Origin: Spirochaetae bacterium HGW-Spirochaetae-4
GTDB taxonomy: Bacteria; Spirochaetota; Spirochaetia; Sphaerochaetales; Sphaerochaetaceae
Reading direction: 5' to 3'
Length of the DNA stretch: 64,000 bases
Assembly: GCA_002839335.1 (NCBI GenBank)
Contig: PGXU01000010.1
Coordinates: 22,700 to 86,699, forward strand
Shown here in pieces: positions 19,501 through 28,806 of the stretch; within the stretch, counting starts at the first letter, position 1, and every line of letters starts with the position of its first letter. The notes under the pieces are model-generated. The model saw nothing but the letters and a program-made list of their open reading frames with translations. It searched no databases and was not told where the DNA came from. Position numbers and translations under genes: made by a program.

Positions 19501-20052
19501 GGCAGGGCGGTGAATCTGGTGGCCATGGTGACCGGACTCCGCGAAATCACCACCAAAGGCGGTGCGGGAGATCGTATGGCATTCCTCCAACTGAGCGACT
19601 TCAATGGAACGATCGAGGCTGTGGCGTTCCCAAAAATCTGGAAGGAATGCGAAGGCAATGTGAAGACCGATGGCATCTTTGGCTTCAAGGGCAAATTCGA
19701 GACCCGTCAGGACAAGCTGTCGTTCCTTCTGGATGCGGTGGTCGATCCGAAACAACTGGAGCCGGAAGCAATCAGGGAGGCACATGTCGTCCTGGTCAAG
19801 GACCTCTGCACCCAGACTTCGCTGAGAAGCATCATGGATACGTGCATCACCTACAAGGGGGCCTGCTCCCTCCTTATCCACCTCTTGGCCGAAAGCAAAG
19901 ATACCGAAGAGGTGGCGGAGGGCACCGGCCAAGCCGTCCGAACGGACGAGACCATTGTGAAGGCCGGCAGGGAATTCTCTGTCGGGTATAGTGACGATTT
20001 CATATCTGCCTTGCGTGAACACCAGGCAGTTTCCGATATCTGGTTCAATTGA
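16552..20052 (+). CDS. dnaE: DNA polymerase III subunit alpha
   Basis: FVHLHNHTDYSLLDGA PHP domain, GPGRGSGAGSLVAYSM, PDFDIDFCYERRQEVIDYV. Confidence 0.98.
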   Translation: MSEFVHLHNHTDYSLLDGAAPIDRYIAKAKQYGMQHLAITDHGNMFGVLKFYKACKAQGINPIVGCEFYVNPESHTTKSTTMSGSRYYHLVLIAMNEQGYKNLMVLNSISYTEGYYYKPRISDQLLAEHNEGLICLSACLAGEIPQLLSDNNYEGAKQRALFYSSIFDDNRYYLELQDHGLAEQKQVNPQIVKLARELGLPVVATNDIHYIEDSDANAHDIVLCIGTNKKKNDQDRMRFDAVEFYMKSPDAMSRLFDWIPEAIENTVRIAQRCDLTIDQPGPMLPAYEIPPEFENPDQYLRHIAQEGLAKRYPEITEELQKRLDYELDVIISMGFTGYFLIVWDFIFWAKQHGIPVGPGRGSGAGSLVAYSMTITDIDPIEYNLIFERFLNPERVSMPDFDIDFCYERRQEVIDYVTAKYGTDRVAQIATFGTLKVKAVLKDVARVLDIPFAEATRIVGLVPESLPDDETTGKPRKLTVQGAIDFTPELRELEQRGGIYAELFDVAKRLEGFNRHTSTHAAGVVIGQSVLTNYVPLYRDPKTGAISTQYTMDMLEDCGLVKMDFLGLKTLTLIKHTEDLIKQNDPTFSIEEIDEQDTATFEMLGRGDSAGIFQFESAGMQRVLKDAKPNSIEDLVALNALYRPGPMAYIPKFIDSKNGRTAIEYFHPDLEPPLKTTYGVIVYQEQVMEVAQIIGGYSLGNADLLRRAMGKKKAEVMEKEKKNFIRGAQEKGYSKEIAEGIFEMLLPFAGYGFNKSHAAAYSVVAYQTAYLKANYPAEFMAANLTNEMNSPDKFAQYLIETKTMGLEITPPSINNSGRQFSVVDGKIVYGLQGIKHVGEAAVESILRERNEHGPYKNFLDFLYRSEPRALNSKLLESLIQSGAFDGLGNNRPTLMANVEAAVKYAQKKRENEAFGQASLFDAEEEAAMETFEMELLPDSTLLEKLEIEKDLLGFYVSGHPMDMYRDVWKRTVTIDLGQPERLPTGRAVNLVAMVTGLREITTKGGAGDRMAFLQLSDFNGTIEAVAFPKIWKECEGNVKTDGIFGFKGKFETRQDKLSFLLDAVVDPKQLEPEAIREAHVVLVKDLCTQTSLRSIMDTCITYKGACSLLIHLLAESKDTEEVAEGTGQAVRTDETIVKAGREFSVGYSDDFISALREHQAVSDIWFN

Positions 20053-20067
20053 TAGGGAGGTGAGGCC

Positions 20068-20664
20068 ATGAGGGAACTCGCACGAATGTTGTCAGTCCTG
20101 CTTTCGATCTATAATATGCTGATTATCATCAGGATCATCATGCAATGGCTGAATCCCGCCCGCACAACGGGTTCGGGGCTCTCCGACATGTTGGCCAAGA
20201 TAACCGATCCTTACCTCAACCTGTTCAAGGGCATGACCTTCCTACGTCGGGGAATGCTCGACTTCACGCCATTGGTTGCGTTCATGGTTGTGGGCATTGT
20301 CCAACGTATCCTGCAATCATTCGCCTACTCCGGCCAATTCTCCGTGGGGTACGCATTGGCGACTATTGTCCAATCCCTCTGGTGGTCGGTGGGATCGCTT
20401 GTCCTGGGGCTCTTCGCGGTCCTTGTCGGCATACGCCTCTATTTCGCCTATCGCAAGACCCAGAGCTCCATCCAATACATCTCCATGCTCGATGCATGGC
20501 TCAGACGCCCGTTGGACACCTTGCACGCAACCTTGTTCCGAGGTCGGGAAGTATCGGACCGTTTCCTGTTGTGGACAGCCCTTGTGGTCACGGCCCTCCT
20601 CTACTCGGTGTGTGCGATCCTGATCAACATGCTGGTCAACTGGCTCGCCGGTCTTCCATTCTAG
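20068..20664 (+). CDS. YggT family membrane protein
   Basis: IIIRIIMQWLNP...ITDPYLNLFKGMTFLRRGMLDFTPLVAFMVV. Confidence 0.75.
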   Translation: MRELARMLSVLLSIYNMLIIIRIIMQWLNPARTTGSGLSDMLAKITDPYLNLFKGMTFLRRGMLDFTPLVAFMVVGIVQRILQSFAYSGQFSVGYALATIVQSLWWSVGSLVLGLFAVLVGIRLYFAYRKTQSSIQYISMLDAWLRRPLDTLHATLFRGREVSDRFLLWTALVVTALLYSVCAILINMLVNWLAGLPF

Positions 20665-22755
20665 GTGCCGTTGGTGTACGTCAGGCAGCTGATCGATCCG
20701 ATCACCAGTCTCAAGGGTGTCGGCAAACATAGTGCCGAAAGCTACGAGAACCTTGGGGTACGTACACTCGGGGACCTGCTGCTCCTCGCACCGAGAACCT
20801 ATGAGAACCGGTCGGTCCTTGTTCCCTTGGGCCGCTTGGAGGATGGTGAATTCGCCAATACTGTGGTGGAAGTGGTTTCACACGGATATTTCGGAGGCAC
20901 CGGGAAACGGACACTGAAGGTAATCGTCAAGGATATCAGCGATGCGGGTGACGGCCGGGCGGCTTTGCTGTGCTTCGGAAGAAATTTTCTGGAACGTGTG
21001 TTCCGCATCGGCTCCCGTTTCTACCTATATGGCCAATTCCAGCGCAATTTCCATGAATTGCAGAGTAGCCAGTTCGAAATGCTGCCGTTGCAGTCCGATG
21101 GCTCGATGCCTGGTGACTTTGGGAAGCTGCTTGCCATCTACCCATTGTCAGGCGGGCTTTCCCAACGGATCATACGCAGGGATGTCACGGCGACCCTCGC
21201 CCGCACGGATCATTTTGCAGAGGAACTTCCGTCGGAACTAGTGGAAAAGCACCAGCTCCTACCCATCAATACAGCTATCCGTGCCCTACACCAACCGAAT
21301 TCGCTTGCCGATGCGATGAACGCGCTACGGACTTTGGCCTTCATCGAGTTGTTCTACCTGCTGCTTATGACCAGACGGAAGAATTCTTCATCAGGAAGCG
21401 CGGCGCCACGAAAATCCTACGGAATGTCGGCTCTCCAAAAGAAGTTCATCTCCCTACTCCCCTTCAGTTTGACCAAGGACCAGGGAACGGTCCTAGATGA
21501 GATTTGCGCCGAGTTGATGGACACAAACAGCATGAACAGACTGCTGCAGGGTGATGTCGGTTCCGGAAAAACCCTTGTCGCATGGATATCCGCATTGCAG
21601 GTCATCGAGGGTGGGGAACAAGTCGCCTTCATGGCTCCTACGGAACTGCTTGCCCGCCAACATGCGGAGAAAGCGGCCGAATGGCTCGAGCCACTCGGAA
21701 TCCGTTTGGCGTTCCTCACTGGTTCCGTTGTCGGCAAATCGCGAAAACTGCTCCTCGAGGCGCTGTCGGCCGGACACATCGATATCATTATCGGTACCCA
21801 CGCCCTCTTCTCTCCTGAAGTAACCTTCTCGAAACTCAGATATATCATAATCGACGAGCAACATCGGTTCGGAGTGGTCCAACGGGTATCGTTGCTCCAG
21901 AAGGGGCGTGCTCCGGATGTGCTCATGATGACAGCGACTCCCATTCCCCGTACCTTGGCACTGACTGTCTTCGGGGACCTGAACATCTCGACGATACGCA
22001 CCATGCCCGAAGGAAGGCTCCCGGTGACCACGTACCTTGTGGCGAACGAGAGCAGGGAACGCATGTACGCCGCGGTCGGAGTCGAATTTTCCCGTGGGCA
22101 CCAGGCATATTTCGTCTATCCCCGGATCGACGACCGGGGAGAATCCTCCCTACGTGATGTCGAAACCATGTTCCAACTACTCACAACAACCATGTATCCC
22201 GGAGTTCCCGCCGCCCTGATCCACAGCAGGTTGCCGGAGGAGGAGAAGGTCTCTATCCTCACACGGTTCAGGAAGAAGGAGCTTTCCTACCTGGTCTCTA
22301 CCAGTGTTGTCGAAGTCGGTATCGATATCCCGAACGCAACCTGCATGGTCATCGAGCATGCCGAGCGGTTCGGCTTGTCCGCCTTGCACCAACTACGGGG
22401 AAGAGTCGGACGAAGCGACCTCCAATCGTATTGCTTTCTGGTCTACGAGCGGGAGCTGGGGGAAGATGCCCGGAAGCGGCTCATGGTCATGAAGGAATCG
22501 AACGACGGATTCCATATCGCCGAGCAGGACCTGTTGATCCGCGGACCTGGCGAGGTGGCCGGTACACGCCAGTCGGGGTTCCTGAAGTTGCGGTTCGCCA
22601 ACTTGACCGATAATTTCGAGATGATCGAGCTTATTCGGGACGAAATCGATGGAATTCTACGCAGCGACCCGGGCTTGGTTTCCATTGAACACGCTATGGT
22701 CAGGGATGTCCTCATCAATGCGGCGCCGTTCGACGACAAGTCAGTTGAGAACTGA
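20665..22755 (+). CDS. recG: ATP-dependent DNA helicase RecG
   Basis: LLQGDVGSGKTLVAW, IIDEQHRFGVVQR, MTATPIPRTLALT, QLRGRVGRSDLQSYC; GTG start. Confidence 0.96.
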   Translation: MPLVYVRQLIDPITSLKGVGKHSAESYENLGVRTLGDLLLLAPRTYENRSVLVPLGRLEDGEFANTVVEVVSHGYFGGTGKRTLKVIVKDISDAGDGRAALLCFGRNFLERVFRIGSRFYLYGQFQRNFHELQSSQFEMLPLQSDGSMPGDFGKLLAIYPLSGGLSQRIIRRDVTATLARTDHFAEELPSELVEKHQLLPINTAIRALHQPNSLADAMNALRTLAFIELFYLLLMTRRKNSSSGSAAPRKSYGMSALQKKFISLLPFSLTKDQGTVLDEICAELMDTNSMNRLLQGDVGSGKTLVAWISALQVIEGGEQVAFMAPTELLARQHAEKAAEWLEPLGIRLAFLTGSVVGKSRKLLLEALSAGHIDIIIGTHALFSPEVTFSKLRYIIIDEQHRFGVVQRVSLLQKGRAPDVLMMTATPIPRTLALTVFGDLNISTIRTMPEGRLPVTTYLVANESRERMYAAVGVEFSRGHQAYFVYPRIDDRGESSLRDVETMFQLLTTTMYPGVPAALIHSRLPEEEKVSILTRFRKKELSYLVSTSVVEVGIDIPNATCMVIEHAERFGLSALHQLRGRVGRSDLQSYCFLVYERELGEDARKRLMVMKESNDGFHIAEQDLLIRGPGEVAGTRQSGFLKLRFANLTDNFEMIELIRDEIDGILRSDPGLVSIEHAMVRDVLINAAPFDDKSVEN

Positions 22756-22796
22756 ACTCCATTGCATTTTATCGCCGCACACCGTATGGTAGGCAT

Positions 22797-23366
22797 ATGA
22801 GAATAACCGGAGGGCTCTATCGTGGAAGGGTCGTCACCTGTCCCCCAGGTGAGATCAGGCCTGCAATGGACAAGATGCGCGAATCGCTTTTCTCCATCCT
22901 CGGAAACATATCCGACACATCCTTCCTGGATTTGTTTTCGGGTAGCGGTCTGGTGGGAATCGAAGCCGCATCGCGCGGTGCCGAGCCTGTCCATCTGGTC
23001 GAGATGGATGGGGGAAAGAAACCGACAATCCAAAAGAACATCGGTTTCGTCGAGTCGGACATAAAGCTGTTCGTCGCCAATGTGTTGCGTTTTCTGCCAC
23101 AAGCGAAACAGCAATACCATATCGTGTATGCCGACCCGCCCTTCCCCATGAAGAACAAGACAGCTCTCGCGACATTGGTCGACAAGCACCACGTGCTCGA
23201 ACCCGGCGGTTTGTTCATTATCCATTATCCGGCGGAAGAACAGAAGTTGTGGCCCCAGCAAATCGGTTCCTTGACATGGATCGACGAACGCAAGTATGGC
23301 CGCTCCCTACTCCGCTTCTACAAGGAGACTCGTACCGACCATGCAGATATCGAACGGCATCTATAG
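22797..23366 (+). CDS. rsmD: 16S rRNA (guanine966-N2)-methyltransferase
   Basis: MRITGGLYRGR, RPAMDKMRESLFSIL, FLDLFSGSGLVGIEAASRGA, VYADPPF. Confidence 0.92.
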   Translation: MRITGGLYRGRVVTCPPGEIRPAMDKMRESLFSILGNISDTSFLDLFSGSGLVGIEAASRGAEPVHLVEMDGGKKPTIQKNIGFVESDIKLFVANVLRFLPQAKQQYHIVYADPPFPMKNKTALATLVDKHHVLEPGGLFIIHYPAEEQKLWPQQIGSLTWIDERKYGRSLLRFYKETRTDHADIERHL

Positions 23367-24135
23367 CGACACCATCACCTTGAACAGTTATGACGTCGAT
23401 TCCTTCAACTCGACCCATACCTCCTACTATTTCAGGATTATGCAGGAGGTGGCCGGAGCCCACGCGTATCAGAGGAATGTCGCGATCGCACATTTGCGTC
23501 AAGACAACAAGACCTGGGTGGTGACCCGTACCAAAATGACGATTCCTCAGTATATCCGCTGGCCGAACACCTTCCGGATCGAGACTTGGCCACAACAACC
23601 GTGGAAACTCTATTTTCCCCGGGTATGCAGGGCTTGGAACGCCGAGAACGAGATATTGTTCGAATCGCTCACCCATTGGGTCGTCATGGACACCACCACC
23701 CAAAGACCGGTCAAACCACAAACAATTGCCGAAAGTTTCGGGCCGATCGCAACCGAAGGACTTGTGGATCCCGATCTTGGCAAGAGGGTCTCCTTCAACG
23801 AAGGGGAATTTGTCGATCTGCTGGTGTACGAGCCGACAATCCTCTACACCGACAACGACATAAACATGCATGTCAACAATGTGGTATTCCTGCAGTGGAT
23901 GCTGGATTCCCTTCCCTTCGCATTCCGTGACAACCATGTTGTCGGTGAAGTCGACATATCGTATCTCGCCCAGACGTTTCGCGATGACCACATACGGGTT
24001 CGTACCGGCCTTTCGGAAGCCGGCCTATTGGAGAGGGACACGCCTACATTGAGCCATGAAGTCCTGCGGGTTCTTCCCACTGGGGAAACCCAAGCGGTAT
24101 GTGTGGCCACCACTACGTGGAGACGGCGCGATTGA
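23341..24135 (+). CDS. Acyl-ACP thioesterase
   Basis: NSYDVDSFNSTHTSYYFRIMQEVAGAHA, WVVTRTKMTIPQYIRWPNTFRIETWP, DNDINMHVNNVVFLQWMLD. Confidence 0.85.
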   Translation: MQISNGIYSDTITLNSYDVDSFNSTHTSYYFRIMQEVAGAHAYQRNVAIAHLRQDNKTWVVTRTKMTIPQYIRWPNTFRIETWPQQPWKLYFPRVCRAWNAENEILFESLTHWVVMDTTTQRPVKPQTIAESFGPIATEGLVDPDLGKRVSFNEGEFVDLLVYEPTILYTDNDINMHVNNVVFLQWMLDSLPFAFRDNHVVGEVDISYLAQTFRDDHIRVRTGLSEAGLLERDTPTLSHEVLRVLPTGETQAVCVATTTWRRRD

Positions 24136-24156
24136 CGGACTTTTCCACTTGGGAAT

Positions 24157-24411
24157 CTAGTGGCCTGTAAACTTTAATACTTTGCTTTCCTTCGGTCTAA
24201 GCGGTGTGTGGCGGCGTTCGCGTCGAATCGGATATGATAGGTACCATAGGGCACCTCACGTTGCCTGCACTTGTTCGGGAAAGTGGACCAATTCTTGGTC
24301 CCTCTCCACTCACTTCGTTTGGCAATCTAGATATCCGATTCTCCTTGGCCTAGCCACGCTCCGCTTCCACTCGAAGTCAACTGACAAGTTTTAAGCTTTA
24401 CAGACCACTAG
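24157..24411. mobile_element. MITE-like inverted-repeat element (~255 bp)
   Basis: Terminal inverted repeats CTAGTGGcCTGTAAActTTAA / CTAGTGGtCTGTAAAgcTTAA; internal inverted GAATCGGATAT; central palindrome GGACCAA-TTC-TTGGTCC; no ORF. Confidence 0.65.
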
Positions 24412-24605
24412 TAATGGGGTGGTGGCCTATTGGGTATGTCGCCGGCAATCTCGGCCAACTCGGCCAACCGTTCTTCCAGACGCTCTTTATTCGCATGCAG
24501 GAGCTCCAATTCCCTACCATGGGCAATCACCAGGGCATTCAAGGTAACGACCATATCTTCCAGATAGGCGATTTTGGTCTCCAGGGCAGTCAATCTTTCA
24601 TCCAT
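24408..24605 (-). CDS. slyX: SlyX family protein (65 aa)
   Basis: MDERLTALETKIAYLEDMVVTLNALVIAHGRELELLHANKERLEERLAELAEIAGDIPNRPPPHY; SlyX-type coiled coil and C-terminal PPPHY. Confidence 0.85.
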   Translation of the reverse strand: MDERLTALETKIAYLEDMVVTLNALVIAHGRELELLHANKERLEERLAELAEIAGDIPNRPPPHY

Positions 24606-24726
24606 GCCGCATTGTAGCAACAGCACCTGGTAAATTGCAACAGGATTATACTTGTCTTGCACCCGATACATGGTATACTGAAATGCATTTGTTGCATTTT
24701 GGTGCGATTGAAAAGGGGAATTTGTT

Positions 24727-25692
24727 ATGAAAGGTGAACGTGTTGCACAACTGGATCTTCTACTCCACTCCCATCCGGAGGGTCTCAGACGATCGGAAAT
24801 AGCTAGAAGATTGGGAGTGCATCGTTCAACAATCAGCCGGTATGTCGATGAATTGAAGCAATACATCGATATCTATGAAGACAACAATCTCATCAAGATA
24901 CAGCCGAGGGAAGGTGATGAGAACATTTCCTTGAGTGTATACGAGTCGTTGGCATTCAACCTTTCGGCCGAGATCCTAGCGACCAACAGTGAATTCCAGA
25001 ATCCACACCTGGCCTCCGGATTGCGGAAGATCGCCATGAACATGCGTTCATATGCTCCCAAGATCTCCGACAATATCATCGGACTTGCCGAGTCGATCGA
25101 TCGGGAGGTCCATAGCAAGCGGGAACAAAACGGACCGTTCAACACGGTCCTCGAGGTCCTTATAGACAGCTGGGTCTCGGGAAAGATTGTCAGGATCCAA
25201 CATTTCTCCAATGGCGAAGAGATCGAGACGGAATTCGCGCCGTATTTCATAGGATTCAGGGAAGAGGACGATGGACGAAACCCTATCAGTGTCACCGGAA
25301 GACTACGACACACGGCAGCCATTACCACGATAGATATCGGAGCGATAACCACTGCCATCATACTGGATGAAACCTATACGATTCCAGACAATCTCAAGCC
25401 ATTCCACAAGCAACATGAGGAAGCGTTGTACGACAGTATCGATTTCATTCCGCTCGTCATGAAGATCCGGGAGCGTTCGGCGCTGAACTCCTTCCGACAA
25501 ATCAACCACAGTACTCCCCGTTTCGAAACGAATACACGGGGGGAAACCATCTGCCGGATGGAAGCTGAAAATTCAATCGAACTCTTTTTGCGTATCATAC
25601 AATGTGGGGATTCGGTTGAAATATTGGAGCCCGATTCCTTTAGGAAAAAATTCAAGCAATTGATCAAGAAAATACTCTCCATATACGAGTAA
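24727..25692 (+). CDS. HTH/WYL-domain transcriptional regulator
   Basis: LDLLLHSHPEGLRRSEIARRLGVHRSTISRYVDEL plus WYL-like C-terminal half. Confidence 0.82.
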   Translation: MKGERVAQLDLLLHSHPEGLRRSEIARRLGVHRSTISRYVDELKQYIDIYEDNNLIKIQPREGDENISLSVYESLAFNLSAEILATNSEFQNPHLASGLRKIAMNMRSYAPKISDNIIGLAESIDREVHSKREQNGPFNTVLEVLIDSWVSGKIVRIQHFSNGEEIETEFAPYFIGFREEDDGRNPISVTGRLRHTAAITTIDIGAITTAIILDETYTIPDNLKPFHKQHEEALYDSIDFIPLVMKIRERSALNSFRQINHSTPRFETNTRGETICRMEAENSIELFLRIIQCGDSVEILEPDSFRKKFKQLIKKILSIYE

Positions 25693-25723
25693 CAAGGAGA
25701 AAAATAGAACCCTTTCAATTTCC

Positions 25724-25752
25724 ATTGCATTTTTCGGTGTGTCACTGTATCC
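25724..25752 (+). promoter_or_regulatory. Sigma70-like promoter of rubredoxin gene
   Basis: TTGCAT - 17 nt - TATCCT. Confidence 0.5.
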
Positions 25753-25782
25753 TGACTATAAGATTCCAAACGGAGGAACAGC

Positions 25783-25944
25783 ATGAAAAAGTATGTTTGC
25801 GATTTGTGTGGTTATGTGTATGATCCGGCTGAAGGCGATCCGGACAACGGTGTTCAACCAGGAACCGCTTTTGACGCCCTTCCTGAAGATTGGGTTTGTC
25901 CACTTTGCGGCGCTGCCCAGTCGGACTTCTCACCCGAAGACTAA
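25783..25944 (+). CDS. Rubredoxin
   Basis: Read directly (below ORF-track cutoff): [53 protein letters not shown]; CxxC...CPLCG; GGAGGA RBS. Confidence 0.97.
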   Translation: MKKYVCDLCGYVYDPAEGDPDNGVQPGTAFDALPEDWVCPLCGAAQSDFSPED

Positions 25945-25966
25945 ACCTTTGATTGCACAAAGACTT

Positions 25967-25995
25967 GGGACCGTCACCGTACGGTCCATTTCTTT
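25967..25995 (+). terminator. Terminator-like hairpin after rubredoxin
   Basis: GGACCGT-caccgt-ACGGTCC followed by ATTTCTTTGTTT. Confidence 0.55.
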
Positions 25996-26010
25996 GTTTG
26001 GAGAACTAGC

Positions 26011-27444
26011 ATGAAAATTCATATGGTCGTATTGCTTGGCATGTTGATCGCATTGATTCCTGGCTGCACCACCAAAACAGTCGAACAAGCAATTGCCCCC
26101 GTCCCCGTCGAGGAGGAGAGACTTTTCGACTTCTCCGGCTATTGGGAAGGTTCGTTGGCGATCGGTCCGACGAATTCACTGGCAATGGGATTCACCATCA
26201 CCTCCAGCGGAGAGGGAACCTATGAAGCATTGTTGCAGATTCCGTCCCAAGGCCTCAGGAACTTCAAGGTCTCGTCGATCCACCAGGAGGACAACCTGCT
26301 TACCATAGGGATGGAGCAGTTGCAGGCTACCTTCACCGGAACCTACAATCCGGAGACACAGCAGATAGCGGGAACATTCGTCCAGATGGGACAATCGCTC
26401 CCCTTGGTCCTCGACTTGGGAGAAGTGAAGGAGAACACGCGTCCGCAAGATCCTGTCAAACCGTATCCATACATATCCGAGGATATGTTCTTCCCACAAG
26501 CACCGGAGGGCTTCCGGCTTGCCGGAACCATTACCCGACCGGAAGGGGACGGACCGTTCCCCGCAGTGGTGCTGGTCACCGGTTCAGGGGCCCAGAACCG
26601 GGACGAGGAACTGCTTGGGCATAGGCCGTTCCTGGTACTGGCGGACGCGCTTACACGTTCCGGCATTGTGGTCCTTCGGTACGATGACCGGGGCTTTGCC
26701 GAGTCGGAAGGGGATGCGAGCGACGCCACATCGGTGGATTTCGCGGACGATGCCGAATCTGCCGTCAACCACCTCAAGACCCTGCCCTATGTCGATGCTG
26801 GGAATATTGGGCTTCTCGGACATAGCGAGGGTGCCATCATCGCACCGATCGTAGCCCAAAGGAACCCAGGCCTGGCATTCCTGGTACTCATGGCCGGCTC
26901 CGGTGTGGATGGTGTTGCCGTACTCGAAGACCAGACAGCAGCAATCCTCAGGGCCCAACAGGCTCCCGAGCCGTACATCGCCCAGGCGGTTGAAGCAAAC
27001 ATGGCCATCTATGCCATGATCCTGGACGAGAGCCGGACGTTGGAGGAACGCAAGGAAGCTGTGCTGCAGACACTCCTGACGTTTGGGTTGCCCGAAGATC
27101 AGGCAAAGTCCCAGCTGTCCGCACTATTCTCCCCCTGGTACATGACGTTCCTCGCACTCGACCCTTCCGACTACCTGAAGGACCTGGCCATGCCCGTCAT
27201 GGTCCTCAACGGAACGAAAGATACCCAAGTATCGGCGACACTGCATGTGCCGGCTATCGAAAAGGCTTTGCTTGATGGAGGAAACACCCGCTATACGACG
27301 AAGGTATACGAGGGACTCAACCATCTCTTCCAACCAGCGGAAACCGGAGCTCCGGAGGAATACGGGACCATCGAGACAACTATCGACCCACAGGTATTGG
27401 AAGATATCTCCACCTGGATTGTCAGCGAAAGGTTTCAGCTCTGA
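26011..27444 (+). CDS. Alpha/beta hydrolase lipoprotein (esterase-like)
   Basis: Lipobox-like LIPGC; VLVTGSGAQNRDE, LLGHSEGAIIAPIVA nucleophile elbow, EGLNHLFQ. Confidence 0.85.
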   Translation: MKIHMVVLLGMLIALIPGCTTKTVEQAIAPVPVEEERLFDFSGYWEGSLAIGPTNSLAMGFTITSSGEGTYEALLQIPSQGLRNFKVSSIHQEDNLLTIGMEQLQATFTGTYNPETQQIAGTFVQMGQSLPLVLDLGEVKENTRPQDPVKPYPYISEDMFFPQAPEGFRLAGTITRPEGDGPFPAVVLVTGSGAQNRDEELLGHRPFLVLADALTRSGIVVLRYDDRGFAESEGDASDATSVDFADDAESAVNHLKTLPYVDAGNIGLLGHSEGAIIAPIVAQRNPGLAFLVLMAGSGVDGVAVLEDQTAAILRAQQAPEPYIAQAVEANMAIYAMILDESRTLEERKEAVLQTLLTFGLPEDQAKSQLSALFSPWYMTFLALDPSDYLKDLAMPVMVLNGTKDTQVSATLHVPAIEKALLDGGNTRYTTKVYEGLNHLFQPAETGAPEEYGTIETTIDPQVLEDISTWIVSERFQL

Positions 27445-28745
27445 CGAACCGACTCCTTATCAACCGCTTCCCGCAATCGCTCATCTTCGGTAACGATGAT
27501 GGGCGATTCCTTTATGAACAGAACGGCAAGGACCGCCGCGAACAACAAGGCGACACTAATTATCAGCACGGGTTCCAGGAATCGCCCTCCCTCGAGATTC
27601 ATGAAGATCAGGATTATGATTCCGATGAAGTGTCCGTTGAGCAACAGAACTCCTTGCGATGAAGCCTCTTGCACAGGATAACTCAATTCCGAGGCATACT
27701 GGTACCCCAACGGAATGGCGCTCTGGAAAAAGAATCCTAGTATGCCAGCCGCAATGAAACCAGCTAAGACCGGAGATATGATGAATTCATCCAAAAGGGG
27801 AATTGAGGCAAACACCAAGACTCCCACGAGGATTCCTGCCATACAGATGAAGAAGAACAACTTCCGTTTCCGCGAATAATCGGACAGCAGTGGTATGACC
27901 ACCGAGCCGAGCATACCTGCCCCCAAAAGGATCAATCCAACAATTCCATTGGAATTTTGGACACCGATGAATGCGGTGATACTATCGACCTTGGCGATAA
28001 AGACATTGAACAATCCCCAGACAAGTCCGAAGATGGTAATGAATCCACCCATATGTTTCTTATGGAGCAACAACTTGAACGAAGCGAAGAAGCTTTCGTT
28101 CTTAAACGGTTCCATGGACGAAGGTGTCGGTGGTTTTTCCTTGAAGAAAAACAATACGGCGAATGCTCCGGTCGCAGTTGCAAGTCCCAGCCAAAACAAA
28201 AGCGAGGGTATCCCTTCGCCATAGCCGGCCATGTTGGGATTGGTTACCACCAATTGCGGGCTGAGTATCATGATGAGAAGCAATCCCAGGTATTGGGCGA
28301 AGGATACCAGACCGGTTGCAAACCCACGCTCCCGCAGTGGAAACCATCGTGCGGTGACCAACGTGACATTATTCAGGATAAGGGCATGCGCCACAGACAA
28401 ACCGATCTGTGATACAACCACGGTCCAGAACGATGCGGCACCTATTCCCTTGACAATACTGAATACAGCCAAAAGTATCGCACTCGAGCGCAAGGTCCAC
28501 TTGAGCCCGACTTTATCGATGATATAGGAGGCGGGAAGGCTGAAGAAGACGAAAACCACCAGATGGATGAGCGTCAGCAAGTCTGGTCCGATCAAGGAAT
28601 CGGCTGGAATTTGGGAGGAATAGAAGGCTCCGGCTGCTCGGGAAATCGGAGCCAAGGCCAGCCACTGCATCTCGGAAGCCATGATTACTGCCATCAAGGC
28701 CACAAGGACGATCCATCGATAGGGATACACACGAATACTTTTCAT
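27435..28745 (-). CDS. MFS transporter
   Basis: 12-TM-like hydrophobic profile; MFS signature regions such as ARWFPLRERGFATGL. Confidence 0.8.
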   Translation of the reverse strand: MKSIRVYPYRWIVLVALMAVIMASEMQWLALAPISRAAGAFYSSQIPADSLIGPDLLTLIHLVVFVFFSLPASYIIDKVGLKWTLRSSAILLAVFSIVKGIGAASFWTVVVSQIGLSVAHALILNNVTLVTARWFPLRERGFATGLVSFAQYLGLLLIMILSPQLVVTNPNMAGYGEGIPSLLFWLGLATATGAFAVLFFFKEKPPTPSSMEPFKNESFFASFKLLLHKKHMGGFITIFGLVWGLFNVFIAKVDSITAFIGVQNSNGIVGLILLGAGMLGSVVIPLLSDYSRKRKLFFFICMAGILVGVLVFASIPLLDEFIISPVLAGFIAAGILGFFFQSAIPLGYQYASELSYPVQEASSQGVLLLNGHFIGIIILIFMNLEGGRFLEPVLIISVALLFAAVLAVLFIKESPIIVTEDERLREAVDKESVRQS

Positions 28746-28806
28746 ATCGACCTTCCGCCTTGTATACTATATGAATGGACTGAAAACGTATAGTAAGGAG
28801 ATTTTG

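Noticed and set aside
24180-24400. tRNA or rRNA fragment in the structured intergenic region
   Set aside because: No cloverleaf, anticodon arm, T-loop GTTCGA or CCA-proximal acceptor pairing; the inverted-repeat architecture fits a MITE-like element better.
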